Assembly (NCBI GenBank): GCA_947589305.1
Contig: CANQAP010000001.1
Location: forward strand, 372,001 to 436,000
DNA length: 64,000 nt
Origin: an uncultured Lachnospiraceae bacterium
GTDB lineage: Bacteria > Bacillota > Clostridia > Lachnospirales > Lachnospiraceae
Direction of reading: 5' to 3'
Position numbers and translations under genes: made by a program. The notes under the pieces are model-generated. The model ran no database searches. It was not told the origin of the DNA and saw only the letters and a program-made list of their open reading frames with translations. Shown here in pieces: positions 42,558-51,735 of this stretch (the stretch's first letter is position 1; the number at the start of each line of letters is the position of its first letter).

Positions 42558-44756
42558 CTATTCTTCCGCTACCTGAACATTCACCGACTGATTGACATCC
42601 TCCGGTTTGGTCGGAGAACCATTATACAATACCTGAAGGGAACCGGTTGCAGCCAAACCACCCAGCTTTGCACCGTCCGGTATCACAAGCGTTGGATTGG
42701 TTGCGGAAATGGTTCCGCTCGCAATCGTCTGACTGGTATTTCCTACTACATAACGTACTTCTACATTATAAGCATTCTCTGAATCTGCTGCCCCAATAAA
42801 CGTAATGCTGCCGCTAAAGATTGCCGAATACGTCTTTGGCTGTTCCTCCGTTTCGGTTTCTTCCGGTCCTTTACTGATGGTGATATCCACGGAACTTCCT
42901 TCCTGAACCTTTGTTCCGGAACTGGTACTTTGTGAAATGACCTGACCGAGCGGTACCGTCGCGCTGTATTCTTCCGTCACATTGCCCAGCGCCAAATTCA
43001 CATTTGTCAGCGCCGCCTGTGCCTCCTGCTGTGTTTTTCCGCGCAGATCCGGCACTTCCGTTTCCTTGACTTCCGGACCGTTGCTGACTACGATCTTAAC
43101 CTTGGTCCCCTTTGCCACCATCTGCGTACCGTCCGGATCCTGACTGATCACATGGTCTTTCTCAACATCATCACTATATTCATAGGCGTGCGTCACCATC
43201 AGCTCCGCATCTTCCAGCATAGTCTCTGCCTGCGTCACTTCATAGCCGACTACATTCGGCACCTGAACTTCCTCTTTTCCTGCGCTGACAATGATCTTGA
43301 CCGAAGTACCCGCAGGAATCATATCCCCTTTATTATAACTCTGGGAAATAACGATATCGGCTTCCACGGCGTCATCATTCTGATGCTCGATCGTATACGG
43401 AATCTCATGCTGTTCCAGCATATTTTCCGCTTCTTCGATATTCAGTCCCACGACGTCCACCGTCATCTCCACTGACTGAGTTTCCTGTGGGTCTTTCGGA
43501 TCCCGCTCGCCGAATTTAAACCATCCGGCAGCTTTTCCCACCACCAGCATGATAAACATGGCGATAATGACTGCCGCTACAATACCGCCGATCATCACGA
43601 TCCGCTGCAGTTTCGGATCCACGTCGTCTTCGACATTATCCGGCAGATCGTCTTCGTTCTCCTCTTCATCATCGTCATCATCATAATCATAATTATAATC
43701 TTCATCATCTGGATCAAAATCATCATCCACGTCGATCGGCGTCGATGCCGGTCTCGTATATGCGGCAGATCTTGCCTCCGTCCGCCGGCTGTCAGAGTAT
43801 AAAGGAGTCTGTGCCGGTTCTTCCGCTGTGTTTTTCTGTGCCGCAGATTCTTTGATGCTGTTGAGTTCCGCATCCGACATCATAACGGTAGGCGCATTGG
43901 TGGATGTATTCGTACCCAGCACCACAAAATCGCCATTTGGATTTGTCGCCACTCTTTTCAGATCCGCAATCAACGCGCTGGCTGTCAAATATCGCCGCTC
44001 CGGTTTTTTCTGGGTACACTTTAATATGATCTTTTCAAAACTTGCCGGAATGTCCGGATAGTATTCCCGCGGCGGGATCATTTCTCCCTGAATGTGCATC
44101 AGAGCCACCGTCACGTTGTTGTCCCCTTCAAACGGCACACGTCCGGTCACCATCTCATACATGGTAATACCCAGAGAATATATATCACTCTTTTCATCGC
44201 TGTATCCGCCTCTCGCCTGTTCCGGAGAAACATAATGGACGCTGCCCATTGCATTAGAGGCAACCGTATTCGAGGTTGCGGCTCTGGCAATTCCGAAATC
44301 CGTCACCTTCAGGGTGCCGTTTTTGGATACAATGATATTCTGCGGTTTAATATCCCGGTGAATGGTATGGTTCTGATGTGCGACTTCGATACCGGAAGCG
44401 ATCTGCAATGCAAAATCCAACGCCTGCTCTGCCGGTAACCTTCCGTTATCCATAATATACTCTTTTAAAGTAATGCCTTCTACAAATTCCATGACGATGT
44501 AGTAGATTCCTTCGTCTTCGCCGACATCATAAACGTTCACGATATTCGGATGCGCCAAACCGGCTGCTGACTGTGCTTCCACCCGGAACTTTGATACAAA
44601 ATTCCGATCGTCGCTAAATTCGTTTTTCAGTACTTTTACCGCTACATAACGGTTTAATTTATGGTCTTTCGCCTTATAGACCTCAGACATACCGCCTGAG
44701 CCTACCAGTTCGATTATTTCATATCTGTCACCTAGCATCATTCCAGATTTTAACAT
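42558..44756 (-). CDS. prkC: PASTA-domain Ser/Thr protein kinase PrkC
   Basis: A membrane kinase that senses peptidoglycan or muropeptides and controls growth and spore germination. From ATG 44756 (MLKSGMMLGDRYEI) it has 732 residues: kinase domain 10-270 with Lys41, HRD Asp135 and DFG Asp153; a linker whose end (about 342-380) is almost only Asp and Glu; one membrane helix (about 386-408); three PASTA domains (about 430-640); and a C-terminal beta-rich extension of about 80 residues. It follows its phosphatase stp by 16 bases. The poly-acidic stretch next to the membrane is unusual. Confidence 0.96.
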   Translation of the reverse strand: MLKSGMMLGDRYEIIELVGSGGMSEVYKAKDHKLNRYVAVKVLKNEFSDDRNFVSKFRVEAQSAAGLAHPNIVNVYDVGEDEGIYYIVMEFVEGITLKEYIMDNGRLPAEQALDFALQIASGIEVAHQNHTIHRDIKPQNIIVSKNGTLKVTDFGIARAATSNTVASNAMGSVHYVSPEQARGGYSDEKSDIYSLGITMYEMVTGRVPFEGDNNVTVALMHIQGEMIPPREYYPDIPASFEKIILKCTQKKPERRYLTASALIADLKRVATNPNGDFVVLGTNTSTNAPTVMMSDAELNSIKESAAQKNTAEEPAQTPLYSDSRRTEARSAAYTRPASTPIDVDDDFDPDDEDYNYDYDDDDDEEENEDDLPDNVEDDVDPKLQRIVMIGGIVAAVIIAMFIMLVVGKAAGWFKFGERDPKDPQETQSVEMTVDVVGLNIEEAENMLEQHEIPYTIEHQNDDAVEADIVISQSYNKGDMIPAGTSVKIIVSAGKEEVQVPNVVGYEVTQAETMLEDAELMVTHAYEYSDDVEKDHVISQDPDGTQMVAKGTKVKIVVSNGPEVKETEVPDLRGKTQQEAQAALTNVNLALGNVTEEYSATVPLGQVISQSTSSGTKVQEGSSVDITISKGPEETETEEQPKTYSAIFSGSITFIGAADSENAYNVEVRYVVGNTSQTIASGTISATNPTLVIPDGAKLGGLAATGSLQVLYNGSPTKPEDVNQSVNVQVAEE

Positions 44757-44772
44757 GTCTACACCTCTCAAT

Positions 44773-45495
44773 TTACTGTACCGCCACAAGGGCAGCGATA
44801 TTATCTTTGCCACCGTAATAATTTGCCCGATCGATCAGGCGTTCTACCGCGGCTTTCGGTTTTTCAGCTTCCACAATAATATTCAGAAGTTCATCATCCT
44901 CTACCATGTTGGATAAACCGTCCGAACACAACAGAATTCGTTCATCCATATGCAGTTCCACTTCAAAAAAATCCGGAACTGCTTCTTCATTGATTCCCAA
45001 TGCTCGCGTAATGATATTTTTCTCCGGATGATTCCGAACCTTGAGCGGATCTAACTGTCCGGTCCGGATCAATTCTTCTACCAATGAATGGTCCAATGTG
45101 ATTTGTCGAATCGAGTCTTTATCCAGCAGATATAATCGGCTGTCGCCAATATTCGCCACATAAAGGCGATTGTCTGCCACAACGGCACAGACAAAAGTAG
45201 TACCCATTCCGTTCAGCTCTTCGCGTTCCCTCGAGGCAGCCAAAATTCCATCGTTCACGATCCGTATGCCTTTTTTCATAACCGTGACGGGATTGACATC
45301 CTCGCATTGTTTTGCAAATTCTACAAATCGATATACTGCATAGGAAGACGCATAATCACCGGCTTTATGACCACCCATACCGTCGGCAACGATGTATAGA
45401 TTTGGCAGACTTCCGACAGGTTCATCACTAAAGAAGAGATTATCCTGATTCATACTCCGCTTCTTACCAATATCTGTTTTTCCGAATGATAACAA
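44773..45495 (-). CDS. stp: PP2C-family Ser/Thr phosphatase Stp/PrpC
   Basis: Metal-dependent phosphatase that reverses PrkC phosphorylation. The 240-residue protein has the PPM motifs DIGKKRSMNQDN (about 8-19), VADGMGGHKAG (about 36-46), GDSRLYLL and the C-terminal GGKDNIAALV with metal-binding Asp residues. It lies between rlmN and prkC with gaps of 12 and 16 bases, the normal Firmicute order, so kinase and phosphatase are made together. Confidence 0.96.
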   Translation of the reverse strand: MLSFGKTDIGKKRSMNQDNLFFSDEPVGSLPNLYIVADGMGGHKAGDYASSYAVYRFVEFAKQCEDVNPVTVMKKGIRIVNDGILAASREREELNGMGTTFVCAVVADNRLYVANIGDSRLYLLDKDSIRQITLDHSLVEELIRTGQLDPLKVRNHPEKNIITRALGINEEAVPDFFEVELHMDERILLCSDGLSNMVEDDELLNIIVEAEKPKAAVERLIDRANYYGGKDNIAALVAVQ

Positions 45496-45507
45496 ACCAG
45501 TGTCCTC

Positions 45508-46536
45508 CTATTGGTATTTTTGAATATAATTTCTTCTTAATTGACCACAGGCAGCATCAATATCGCTACCCATACCTCTTCTTATAGTAACATTTATTTG
45601 ATTATTTTCAAGTATATATTTGAAATTTTGTACAGATTTATCCGTCGCGCGCTGAAAATTCCGCTCTTTGATCGGATTGACCGGGATCAGATTGACATGG
45701 CAGGGACGATATTGCCGCAACCGTTTTGCCAGCCGGTCTGCATGGTTTGCCGTATCATTCACTCCGCGTATCAGGCTATATTCATACGTCACTCTCCGTC
45801 CGGTCTGTTCAAAGTAATACCGGCAGGCATGGAGTACCGTATCCAGCGTATAACGGTTGGCGATCGGCATCAGCTTTCTCCGTTCCTCATCATCTGCGGC
45901 ATGGAGGGACAGCGCCAGCGTGACAGCCATATCCTCTTGCGCAAACCGGCGAATCTGATCCGGCAGTCCGCAAGTGGATACCGTGATATTGCGTTGGCTG
46001 ATATGCAGTCCCCGTTCGTCGGTCAGCAGACGGAGAAAACGTATCAGGTTGTCGTAATTATCGAACGGTTCTCCGGAACCCATCACCACCACATTCGATA
46101 CCCGCTCTCCCATGATCGTCTGCATGGCATATACCTGATCCAGCAGTTCCGATGCCGTCAGATTCCGTACCAGCCCGTCAATGGTAGAGGCACAGAAACG
46201 ACATCCCATCCGGCATCCGACCTGTGAAGAGATACAGACGGAATTACCATGCCTGTACGGCATCCATACGCTTTCTATGACATGATCATCCCACAGACGG
46301 AACAAAAATTTATTCGTTCCGTCTTTCCCGGAACACAGGCGTGTCTCTTCCGTTACGCCGATCCAGTCCTCTTTCATACGTTCCCGAAGTTCCTTCGGAA
46401 GATTCTTCATGTCTGACGGTTGGCGGACTAATTTCTGATGAATCCATGTGTAGGTCTGCTCTGCCCGGAATCTCGGATATCCCTGCTCCGTCATATCTCT
46501 TTCCAATTCTTCATATGTCAGTGAACGAATGTCCAT
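45508..46536 (-). CDS. rlmN: Dual-specificity 23S rRNA A2503 / tRNA A37 C2-methyltransferase
   Basis: A radical-SAM enzyme that methylates C2 of A2503 in 23S rRNA and A37 of some tRNAs. The 342-residue protein has the cluster motif CRFCAS preceded by SQVGCRMG (about residues 103-116), VVMGSGEPFDNYDN and, near the C-terminus, the methyl-carrying cysteine in AACGQL. The A2503 C8-methylating resistance enzyme Cfr is a relative, but the context and length favour housekeeping RlmN. rsmB is seven bases upstream and stp 12 bases downstream. Confidence 0.96.
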   Translation of the reverse strand: MDIRSLTYEELERDMTEQGYPRFRAEQTYTWIHQKLVRQPSDMKNLPKELRERMKEDWIGVTEETRLCSGKDGTNKFLFRLWDDHVIESVWMPYRHGNSVCISSQVGCRMGCRFCASTIDGLVRNLTASELLDQVYAMQTIMGERVSNVVVMGSGEPFDNYDNLIRFLRLLTDERGLHISQRNITVSTCGLPDQIRRFAQEDMAVTLALSLHAADDEERRKLMPIANRYTLDTVLHACRYYFEQTGRRVTYEYSLIRGVNDTANHADRLAKRLRQYRPCHVNLIPVNPIKERNFQRATDKSVQNFKYILENNQINVTIRRGMGSDIDAACGQLRRNYIQKYQ

Positions 46537-46542
46537 TCCGTT

Positions 46543-47958
46543 TTAATCTCCGTTTCGCCTTAATACCGCAAAGAAAAATCCGTCGCACTGCTGCCGCCCC
46601 GGCAGCAAGGTGGCATATCCGGCATCCAAGTCACTTCCCGGCTGTCCGTCCAGTTGCTCTGCCAAATGCTGCGGCAGGCACTTCCGAAGGCTGACCGGTT
46701 CCAAAGAAACATGATTCCGTATCCACGCGACCTGCCCTTCATTTTCTTCCGGATTGATCGTGCATGTACTGTATATCAGATAACCGTCTTTTTTTACATA
46801 ACGGCATGTCGTTGACAGGATCTCCCGTTGCAGAGACAGCAAATCGTTCATTTGCCCAGTTGTCAGCCGATATTTGATGTCCGGCTTTCTTCCCAGCACG
46901 CCTAAGCCGGAACAAGGAACATCCGCAAACACGATATCAAAGGATGCAAGAGATCTCTCATCCAATCTGCGGGCGTCCCATTCCTCTACGGTAATATTCG
47001 TATATTTCATACGTTCTATATTTTCATGAATCCGTCCGGTCTTTTCCGGACCGATATCGCGTGCCAGAACCATTCCCGTACCGTTGGCATCCGCAGTCTG
47101 TTTGACCCCACCGGCTAAATACAGACGTTCCGCAGCATGCAAACTCTTTCCTCCCGGTGCCGCACACACATCCAGTATCCGGTCGCCGGCATGCACCGGC
47201 GCCAGACAGCCCTGAAGCACGGAACTCTCATCCTGTATGGTAAATAATCCTTCCCGAAAGGCACGGATCCGATTCAGATAATTCAGACCGGAGATCTGCA
47301 ACGTATTATCCGTATAGTATCCGTCCCTTGTCTGTATGCCATCCGCATGTAACATGGCACGAAGCGCCTCTTTGTCCGTACGCGCCAGATTGACACGAAC
47401 GGTCAACGGCGGTTCCTGTAAAAACGCCTGCATGATCGTTTCTGCCAGTTCTTCCGGATACCAGTCCAGCATGCGTTCCACCAGCCACAACGGCATGGAA
47501 TAACGGACCGAAAGGTAGGATTCCCTATGTTCCTCCCGATCCGGGAATTCAAACGTACCTTTCTTCCGTACCAGATTCCGAAGGACTCCGTTTACAAACC
47601 CGCTCAGCGAAGCAAAACCCTTGCGTTTAGCCAGTAAGACCGCTTCATTGCAGGCAGCTTCATCCGGCACTCCTCCCATATAGCAGATCTGGTACAGGCT
47701 CATGCGAAGCAGATTACGGATATATGGTCTGCATGAAGCAACCTTCGTCTTCGAGACCTGATCGATCATATAATCTAAACGGATGCGTGATTCCAGTGTC
47801 CCATAGCACAGACGGGTGTAAAAACTACGGTCCTGTTTACTCATATATTGATAATTCCGCAGTACCTTTCCCATTGCCGTGCTGGAAGTCTCCTGTCCCC
47901 GATCGATTTCGGTCAGGGTCTGCGCCGCCAGTTCCCGTACATTGATCTCCTTCGCCAT
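46543..47958 (-). CDS. rsmB: 16S rRNA (cytosine967-C5)-methyltransferase
   Basis: The 471-residue protein has an N-terminal NusB-like helical domain (about 1-150), the SAM-binding motif DVCAAPGGKSLHAAE (about 266-280), the PCSGLG loop with the releasing cysteine and the catalytic cysteine in YSTCTINPEEN. It methylates C967 of 16S rRNA. A roughly 12-residue insert (VKQTADANGTGM) after the SAM motif is unusual. Gaps to fmt and rlmN are 15 and 6 bases. Confidence 0.95.
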   Translation of the reverse strand: MAKEINVRELAAQTLTEIDRGQETSSTAMGKVLRNYQYMSKQDRSFYTRLCYGTLESRIRLDYMIDQVSKTKVASCRPYIRNLLRMSLYQICYMGGVPDEAACNEAVLLAKRKGFASLSGFVNGVLRNLVRKKGTFEFPDREEHRESYLSVRYSMPLWLVERMLDWYPEELAETIMQAFLQEPPLTVRVNLARTDKEALRAMLHADGIQTRDGYYTDNTLQISGLNYLNRIRAFREGLFTIQDESSVLQGCLAPVHAGDRILDVCAAPGGKSLHAAERLYLAGGVKQTADANGTGMVLARDIGPEKTGRIHENIERMKYTNITVEEWDARRLDERSLASFDIVFADVPCSGLGVLGRKPDIKYRLTTGQMNDLLSLQREILSTTCRYVKKDGYLIYSTCTINPEENEGQVAWIRNHVSLEPVSLRKCLPQHLAEQLDGQPGSDLDAGYATLLPGRQQCDGFFFAVLRRNGD

Positions 47959-47973
47959 GGCATTCTCCTGTGA

Positions 47974-48912
47974 TCACTTTCCCAGCCGTGTTCCTATGGC
48001 AATCGAATTACCTAGGAGAAATGCGGCTGTCTCCATCTTTTTCTTTCCCTCCAGCTGCAGACATCGGATGCGTAAAGCTTTCGAACCGCACTGAACGGTA
48101 AACGAGTTTTTATCCACCTCAATCACGCTTCCAGCCGGCGCCGTTTCGTCTTTCGACGGCTCCGCTACGTCCGCTTCCAATATCTTTAGTGTTTTTCCCC
48201 ATATATGGGTATATGCGCTCGGCCACGGATTCAGACCACGGATCAGCCGCTCCAATTCCTCTGCCGGTTTACGGAAATCCAATTCCCCCATTGCTTTATC
48301 CAGTCGATGTGCATAACTGCTGCGGGCGTCATCCTGCGGAATCCTTGGAGCCGTATGCTCTTCCAGCTTTTGCAGGGTAGACAGACAAAGGGCGGCGCCG
48401 GCTGCAGCCAACTTATCATGATACGTTCCGCCGGTCTCCTTTTGCGCGATCGGTACGACCGTCTGCTCGATCATGTCTCCCGTATCCAGTCCTTTTGCCA
48501 TATACATGGTAGTAACACCGCTTTCCCGTTCTCCGTCTATGATCGCCCGTTGAATCGGAGCAGCTCCCCGATATTTCGGCAACAGAGACGCATGCACATT
48601 GATACAGCCTAACGGCGGCAGATTTAAGACGGCTTCCGGCAAGATCTGCCCGAATGCCACTACGACAATGACCTCCGGATTTAACGCTTTCAATCTGTCG
48701 ATCGCCTCCGGCTCCCGTATCCGAATCGGCTGGTAAACCGGCAGGCTATATTCCAGCGCCTTTTCCTTGACCGGAGGAAACTGTACGCTTTTTCCCCGTC
48801 CTTTCGGCTTATCCGGCTGCGTAAATACGCCAACCACCTGATGCCCCGCCTGCATGATGGCATCCAGTACCGCCACGGCAAAATCCGGCGTTCCCATAAA
48901 TACGATCCGCAT
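47974..48912 (-). CDS. fmt: Methionyl-tRNA formyltransferase
   Basis: Formylates initiator methionyl-tRNA with 10-formyltetrahydrofolate, which Fhs and FolD of this window supply. The 312-residue protein shows FMGTPDFA at the start, HASLLPKYRGAAPIQRAI (about 108-125, with the catalytic Asn/His pair around INVHAS) and the GLDTGDM segment. It is 15 bases downstream of def, which removes the formyl group after translation starts. Confidence 0.97.
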   Translation of the reverse strand: MRIVFMGTPDFAVAVLDAIMQAGHQVVGVFTQPDKPKGRGKSVQFPPVKEKALEYSLPVYQPIRIREPEAIDRLKALNPEVIVVVAFGQILPEAVLNLPPLGCINVHASLLPKYRGAAPIQRAIIDGERESGVTTMYMAKGLDTGDMIEQTVVPIAQKETGGTYHDKLAAAGAALCLSTLQKLEEHTAPRIPQDDARSSYAHRLDKAMGELDFRKPAEELERLIRGLNPWPSAYTHIWGKTLKILEADVAEPSKDETAPAGSVIEVDKNSFTVQCGSKALRIRCLQLEGKKKMETAAFLLGNSIAIGTRLGK

Positions 48913-48927
48913 CCTGTCACCTGCTTT

Positions 48928-49389
48928 CTATTCTACGTCCCGGATGCCGTCCAGCACATGATCCCGGTATAAAATACCGTCCAGATGATCGATCTCGTGA
49001 CAGATGGCTCTGGCGAGTAATTCCGTTCCTTCCACGGTAATCGGTTCCATATATTCGTTCATTGCCTGACATTTTACATAATTCGGACGCGTGACCGTCC
49101 CCACCTTATTCGGCAGGCTTAAGCACCCTTCGTCTCCGGTCTGTTCGCCGGATGTTTCCGTAATGACCGGATTGACCAGTACCAAGGGATGCTCATCCCC
49201 TACATCAATGACCACAATACGTTTTAAGATGCCCACCTGCGGTCCTGCCAATCCCACGCCGTTGGCTTCATACATGGTATCAAACATATCTTCGATCAAC
49301 TGTAACAGCCGCGGCGTCATTTTTTCCACCGGTTTCGACTGTTTTCTTAAAATTGGATCTCCTTCCAATCTGATTTTTCGAATTCCCAT
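48928..49389 (-). CDS. def: Peptide deformylase
   Basis: Removes the formyl group from new proteins. The 153-residue metalloprotease has the three diagnostic motifs GVGLAGPQVG (about 41-50), EGCLSLP (about 87-93) and HEIDHLDG (about 130-137), whose Cys and two His bind the metal. It lies between priA and fmt; the 81-base gap to priA holds no clear gene or terminator. Confidence 0.97.
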   Translation of the reverse strand: MGIRKIRLEGDPILRKQSKPVEKMTPRLLQLIEDMFDTMYEANGVGLAGPQVGILKRIVVIDVGDEHPLVLVNPVITETSGEQTGDEGCLSLPNKVGTVTRPNYVKCQAMNEYMEPITVEGTELLARAICHEIDHLDGILYRDHVLDGIRDVE

Positions 49390-49470
49390 ATTCCTTCCTG
49401 CCTTTCTGTTTATCCTTCATCGGAATATCTTTGCTCATCTTATCATTTTTTCCACAATTATGCAATTTTA

Positions 49471-51735
49471 TCAATATCCCTTCACCGGATTCAGATCGAA
49501 ATACGCCTTACAGTCTGTCTGCGGGTTACGCGCCGCCATCCACTGTTCCAAAACCTGCTTTTCCTCTGTCAGTCTCCGGATCTCTTTCGCTTTCACATAA
49601 AGAATTCTCCGATAAGCATCTTTGATCTTGGAAATCACCGGAACAGCCGGTCCGATGATCCGAACCTCCGTCTCCGGTCCGTTCTGCAGATTCCTTTCAC
49701 ACAGAAATTCCGCCATAGCTTCCGCCATTTCCTGCACATCCCTTTCCCGCTCTGATGTGATCAAGATCACCAGCATGGCATATACCGGCGGATATTTTAA
49801 CAGTTTCCGGTATGCGATCTCATTTTGATAAAACATTTCATAATCCTGACATTGCGCGGCTTCGATCACCGGATGCTCGGGTTCGTATGTCTGAATCACA
49901 ACGGTTCCTGCCCTTGCTCCTCTTCCGGCTCTGCCTGCCGCCTGTGTCAGCAGGTCAAACGTTCTCTCACCAGCCATATAATCCTGACTATGCAGGGATA
50001 AATCCGCCGCTAAAATGCCTACCAAAGTCACATTCGGAAAATCATGTCCTTTCACGATCATTTGCGTTCCGACTAAAATATCGGCTTTCCCTTCGGCAAA
50101 TGCCGACAAAATCGTTTCATGTCCGTCTTTTCCCTTCGTCGTATCCGCATCCATGCGCAGAATGCGGGCTGTCGGAAACCGCTCTTGGATCTCTGCCTCT
50201 ATCATCTGCGTTCCGGTGCCAAAACGTCCGATCAACTTCGAACCGCATGCCGGACATCGTTGTACATACGGTTCCGAATATCCGCAATAATGGCAGATCA
50301 GCTTCGGTTGCGCGGTATTGTGATCGTGATAGGTCAGAGAGACCTGACAATGCGGGCAATTCACCACTTCTCCGCAGCTTCGGCAGGATACAAAACTCGC
50401 ATATCCCCGGCGGTTCATAAAGATCAGACTCTGTTCTTCCCGTTCCAAGCGTTCCCGGATCAGTTCCTGAAGCCGTTCACTGAACCGGCTGCGATTTCCG
50501 TTCTGCAGTTCTTTCCGCATGTCTACGATCTCTACATGTGCCAAATCCTTTGCCGCCGCACGTTGTGTCAATTCCCAGAGACGATATTCTCCCATTTCCG
50601 CCCTGTAATAAGAAGTCACCGACGGCGTGGCTGAACCAAGTATGACACTGGCATGACTCATCTCCGCCCGTTTGATCGCGGTCTCTCTGGCATGATACTT
50701 CGGAATATTATCGCTTTTATAACTGTTTTCATGTTCTTCATCTATGACGATCAAACCCAGATCTGAAAACGGGGCAAAAAGCGCCGAACGCGGACCGATC
50801 ACAATATCGACTTCACCCTTCCGTATCCGTTCAAACTGGTCATACCGTTCGCCGTCGCTCATACGGGAATTTAAAATTGTGATCCGTTCCCCAAAATGTC
50901 TCCGAAACCGCATGACTGTCTGAAACGTCAATGCGATTTCCGGAATCAGCACGATTGCCTGCCTGCCCTGTTCCAACACGACATCGATGGCGTGCATATA
51001 CACTTCGGTCTTTCCGCTCCCCGTGACGCCGTACAGCAGATAAACGCGGTTATCCTGCCGCAGATAATCCCTTCGGAATTCGTCTACCAATGCCTGCTGC
51101 ATGTGATTTAGCTTCGGCTCCGGTCCCGTCAGTCTTTTACGTGTCCCCGCCTGCCGGTACTGCGTCTCTGTCAGCACTTCCAAAACGCCTTCCTCTTTTA
51201 ACCGCTCAAACGTATTCGGTGAAATATTTAATTTCTGCCGTGCCAGTTCATACGGGATCTCTCCGTGTTCTAACAAGGCTTTCAGTAATCTGACTTTTGC
51301 GCGGTTCCGTTTATTCCGGTTATATTCCAGCAGCCGTAACTGTCCTTCTTGCAGATTGATCGTCAGCCGCACCGTCTTTTTTTCGATCGCGCGGATTTTT
51401 TTCTTAACCGGCATCACGGTCATCAGCGCCTGATACATTGTCGAACCATACGTATCCCGCATCCATGCCGCCAGACGGATCAGTTGTCCCTCTACCGGTA
51501 TCTGTTGTTCCACAATATCCTGTACCGATTTCATTTTGTCAATCTGCCATTTGGGTTCGTTTCCCATTCCGATCACATAACCGGTGCGAAGCCGGTTCCC
51601 TTTTCCGAACGGTACCAGCACCTGCATCCCAAGACTCAGGCGATCACGCAAAGAAACGGGCACTTCATATTGAAATGCCCGATCAATGGCTTCATGCGAA
51701 ATATCGATTATTATATCCACATATCTTGCTGACAT
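49471..51735 (-). CDS. priA: Primosomal replication-restart helicase PriA
   Basis: Reloads the replisome at stalled forks. The 754-residue protein has an N-terminal 3'-DNA-binding domain (YVDIIIDISHEAIDRAFQYEVP), Walker A GVTGSGKTEVY (about 235-245), DEEH, and zinc-binding cysteine pairs (CRSCGEVVNCPHC, CHYCG, CPACG). Its ATG at 51735 is preceded by GGAGGAAG and lies inside murE: 44 bases overlap in different frames. The N-terminus matches PriA relatives, so the start is secure. Confidence 0.96.
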   Translation of the reverse strand: MSARYVDIIIDISHEAIDRAFQYEVPVSLRDRLSLGMQVLVPFGKGNRLRTGYVIGMGNEPKWQIDKMKSVQDIVEQQIPVEGQLIRLAAWMRDTYGSTMYQALMTVMPVKKKIRAIEKKTVRLTINLQEGQLRLLEYNRNKRNRAKVRLLKALLEHGEIPYELARQKLNISPNTFERLKEEGVLEVLTETQYRQAGTRKRLTGPEPKLNHMQQALVDEFRRDYLRQDNRVYLLYGVTGSGKTEVYMHAIDVVLEQGRQAIVLIPEIALTFQTVMRFRRHFGERITILNSRMSDGERYDQFERIRKGEVDIVIGPRSALFAPFSDLGLIVIDEEHENSYKSDNIPKYHARETAIKRAEMSHASVILGSATPSVTSYYRAEMGEYRLWELTQRAAAKDLAHVEIVDMRKELQNGNRSRFSERLQELIRERLEREEQSLIFMNRRGYASFVSCRSCGEVVNCPHCQVSLTYHDHNTAQPKLICHYCGYSEPYVQRCPACGSKLIGRFGTGTQMIEAEIQERFPTARILRMDADTTKGKDGHETILSAFAEGKADILVGTQMIVKGHDFPNVTLVGILAADLSLHSQDYMAGERTFDLLTQAAGRAGRGARAGTVVIQTYEPEHPVIEAAQCQDYEMFYQNEIAYRKLLKYPPVYAMLVILITSERERDVQEMAEAMAEFLCERNLQNGPETEVRIIGPAVPVISKIKDAYRRILYVKAKEIRRLTEEKQVLEQWMAARNPQTDCKAYFDLNPVKGY

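Noticed and set aside
45508..46536. Cfr-type antibiotic-resistance methyltransferase instead of RlmN
   Set aside because: Position in the conserved fmt-rsmB-rlmN-stp order and overall motifs fit housekeeping RlmN.
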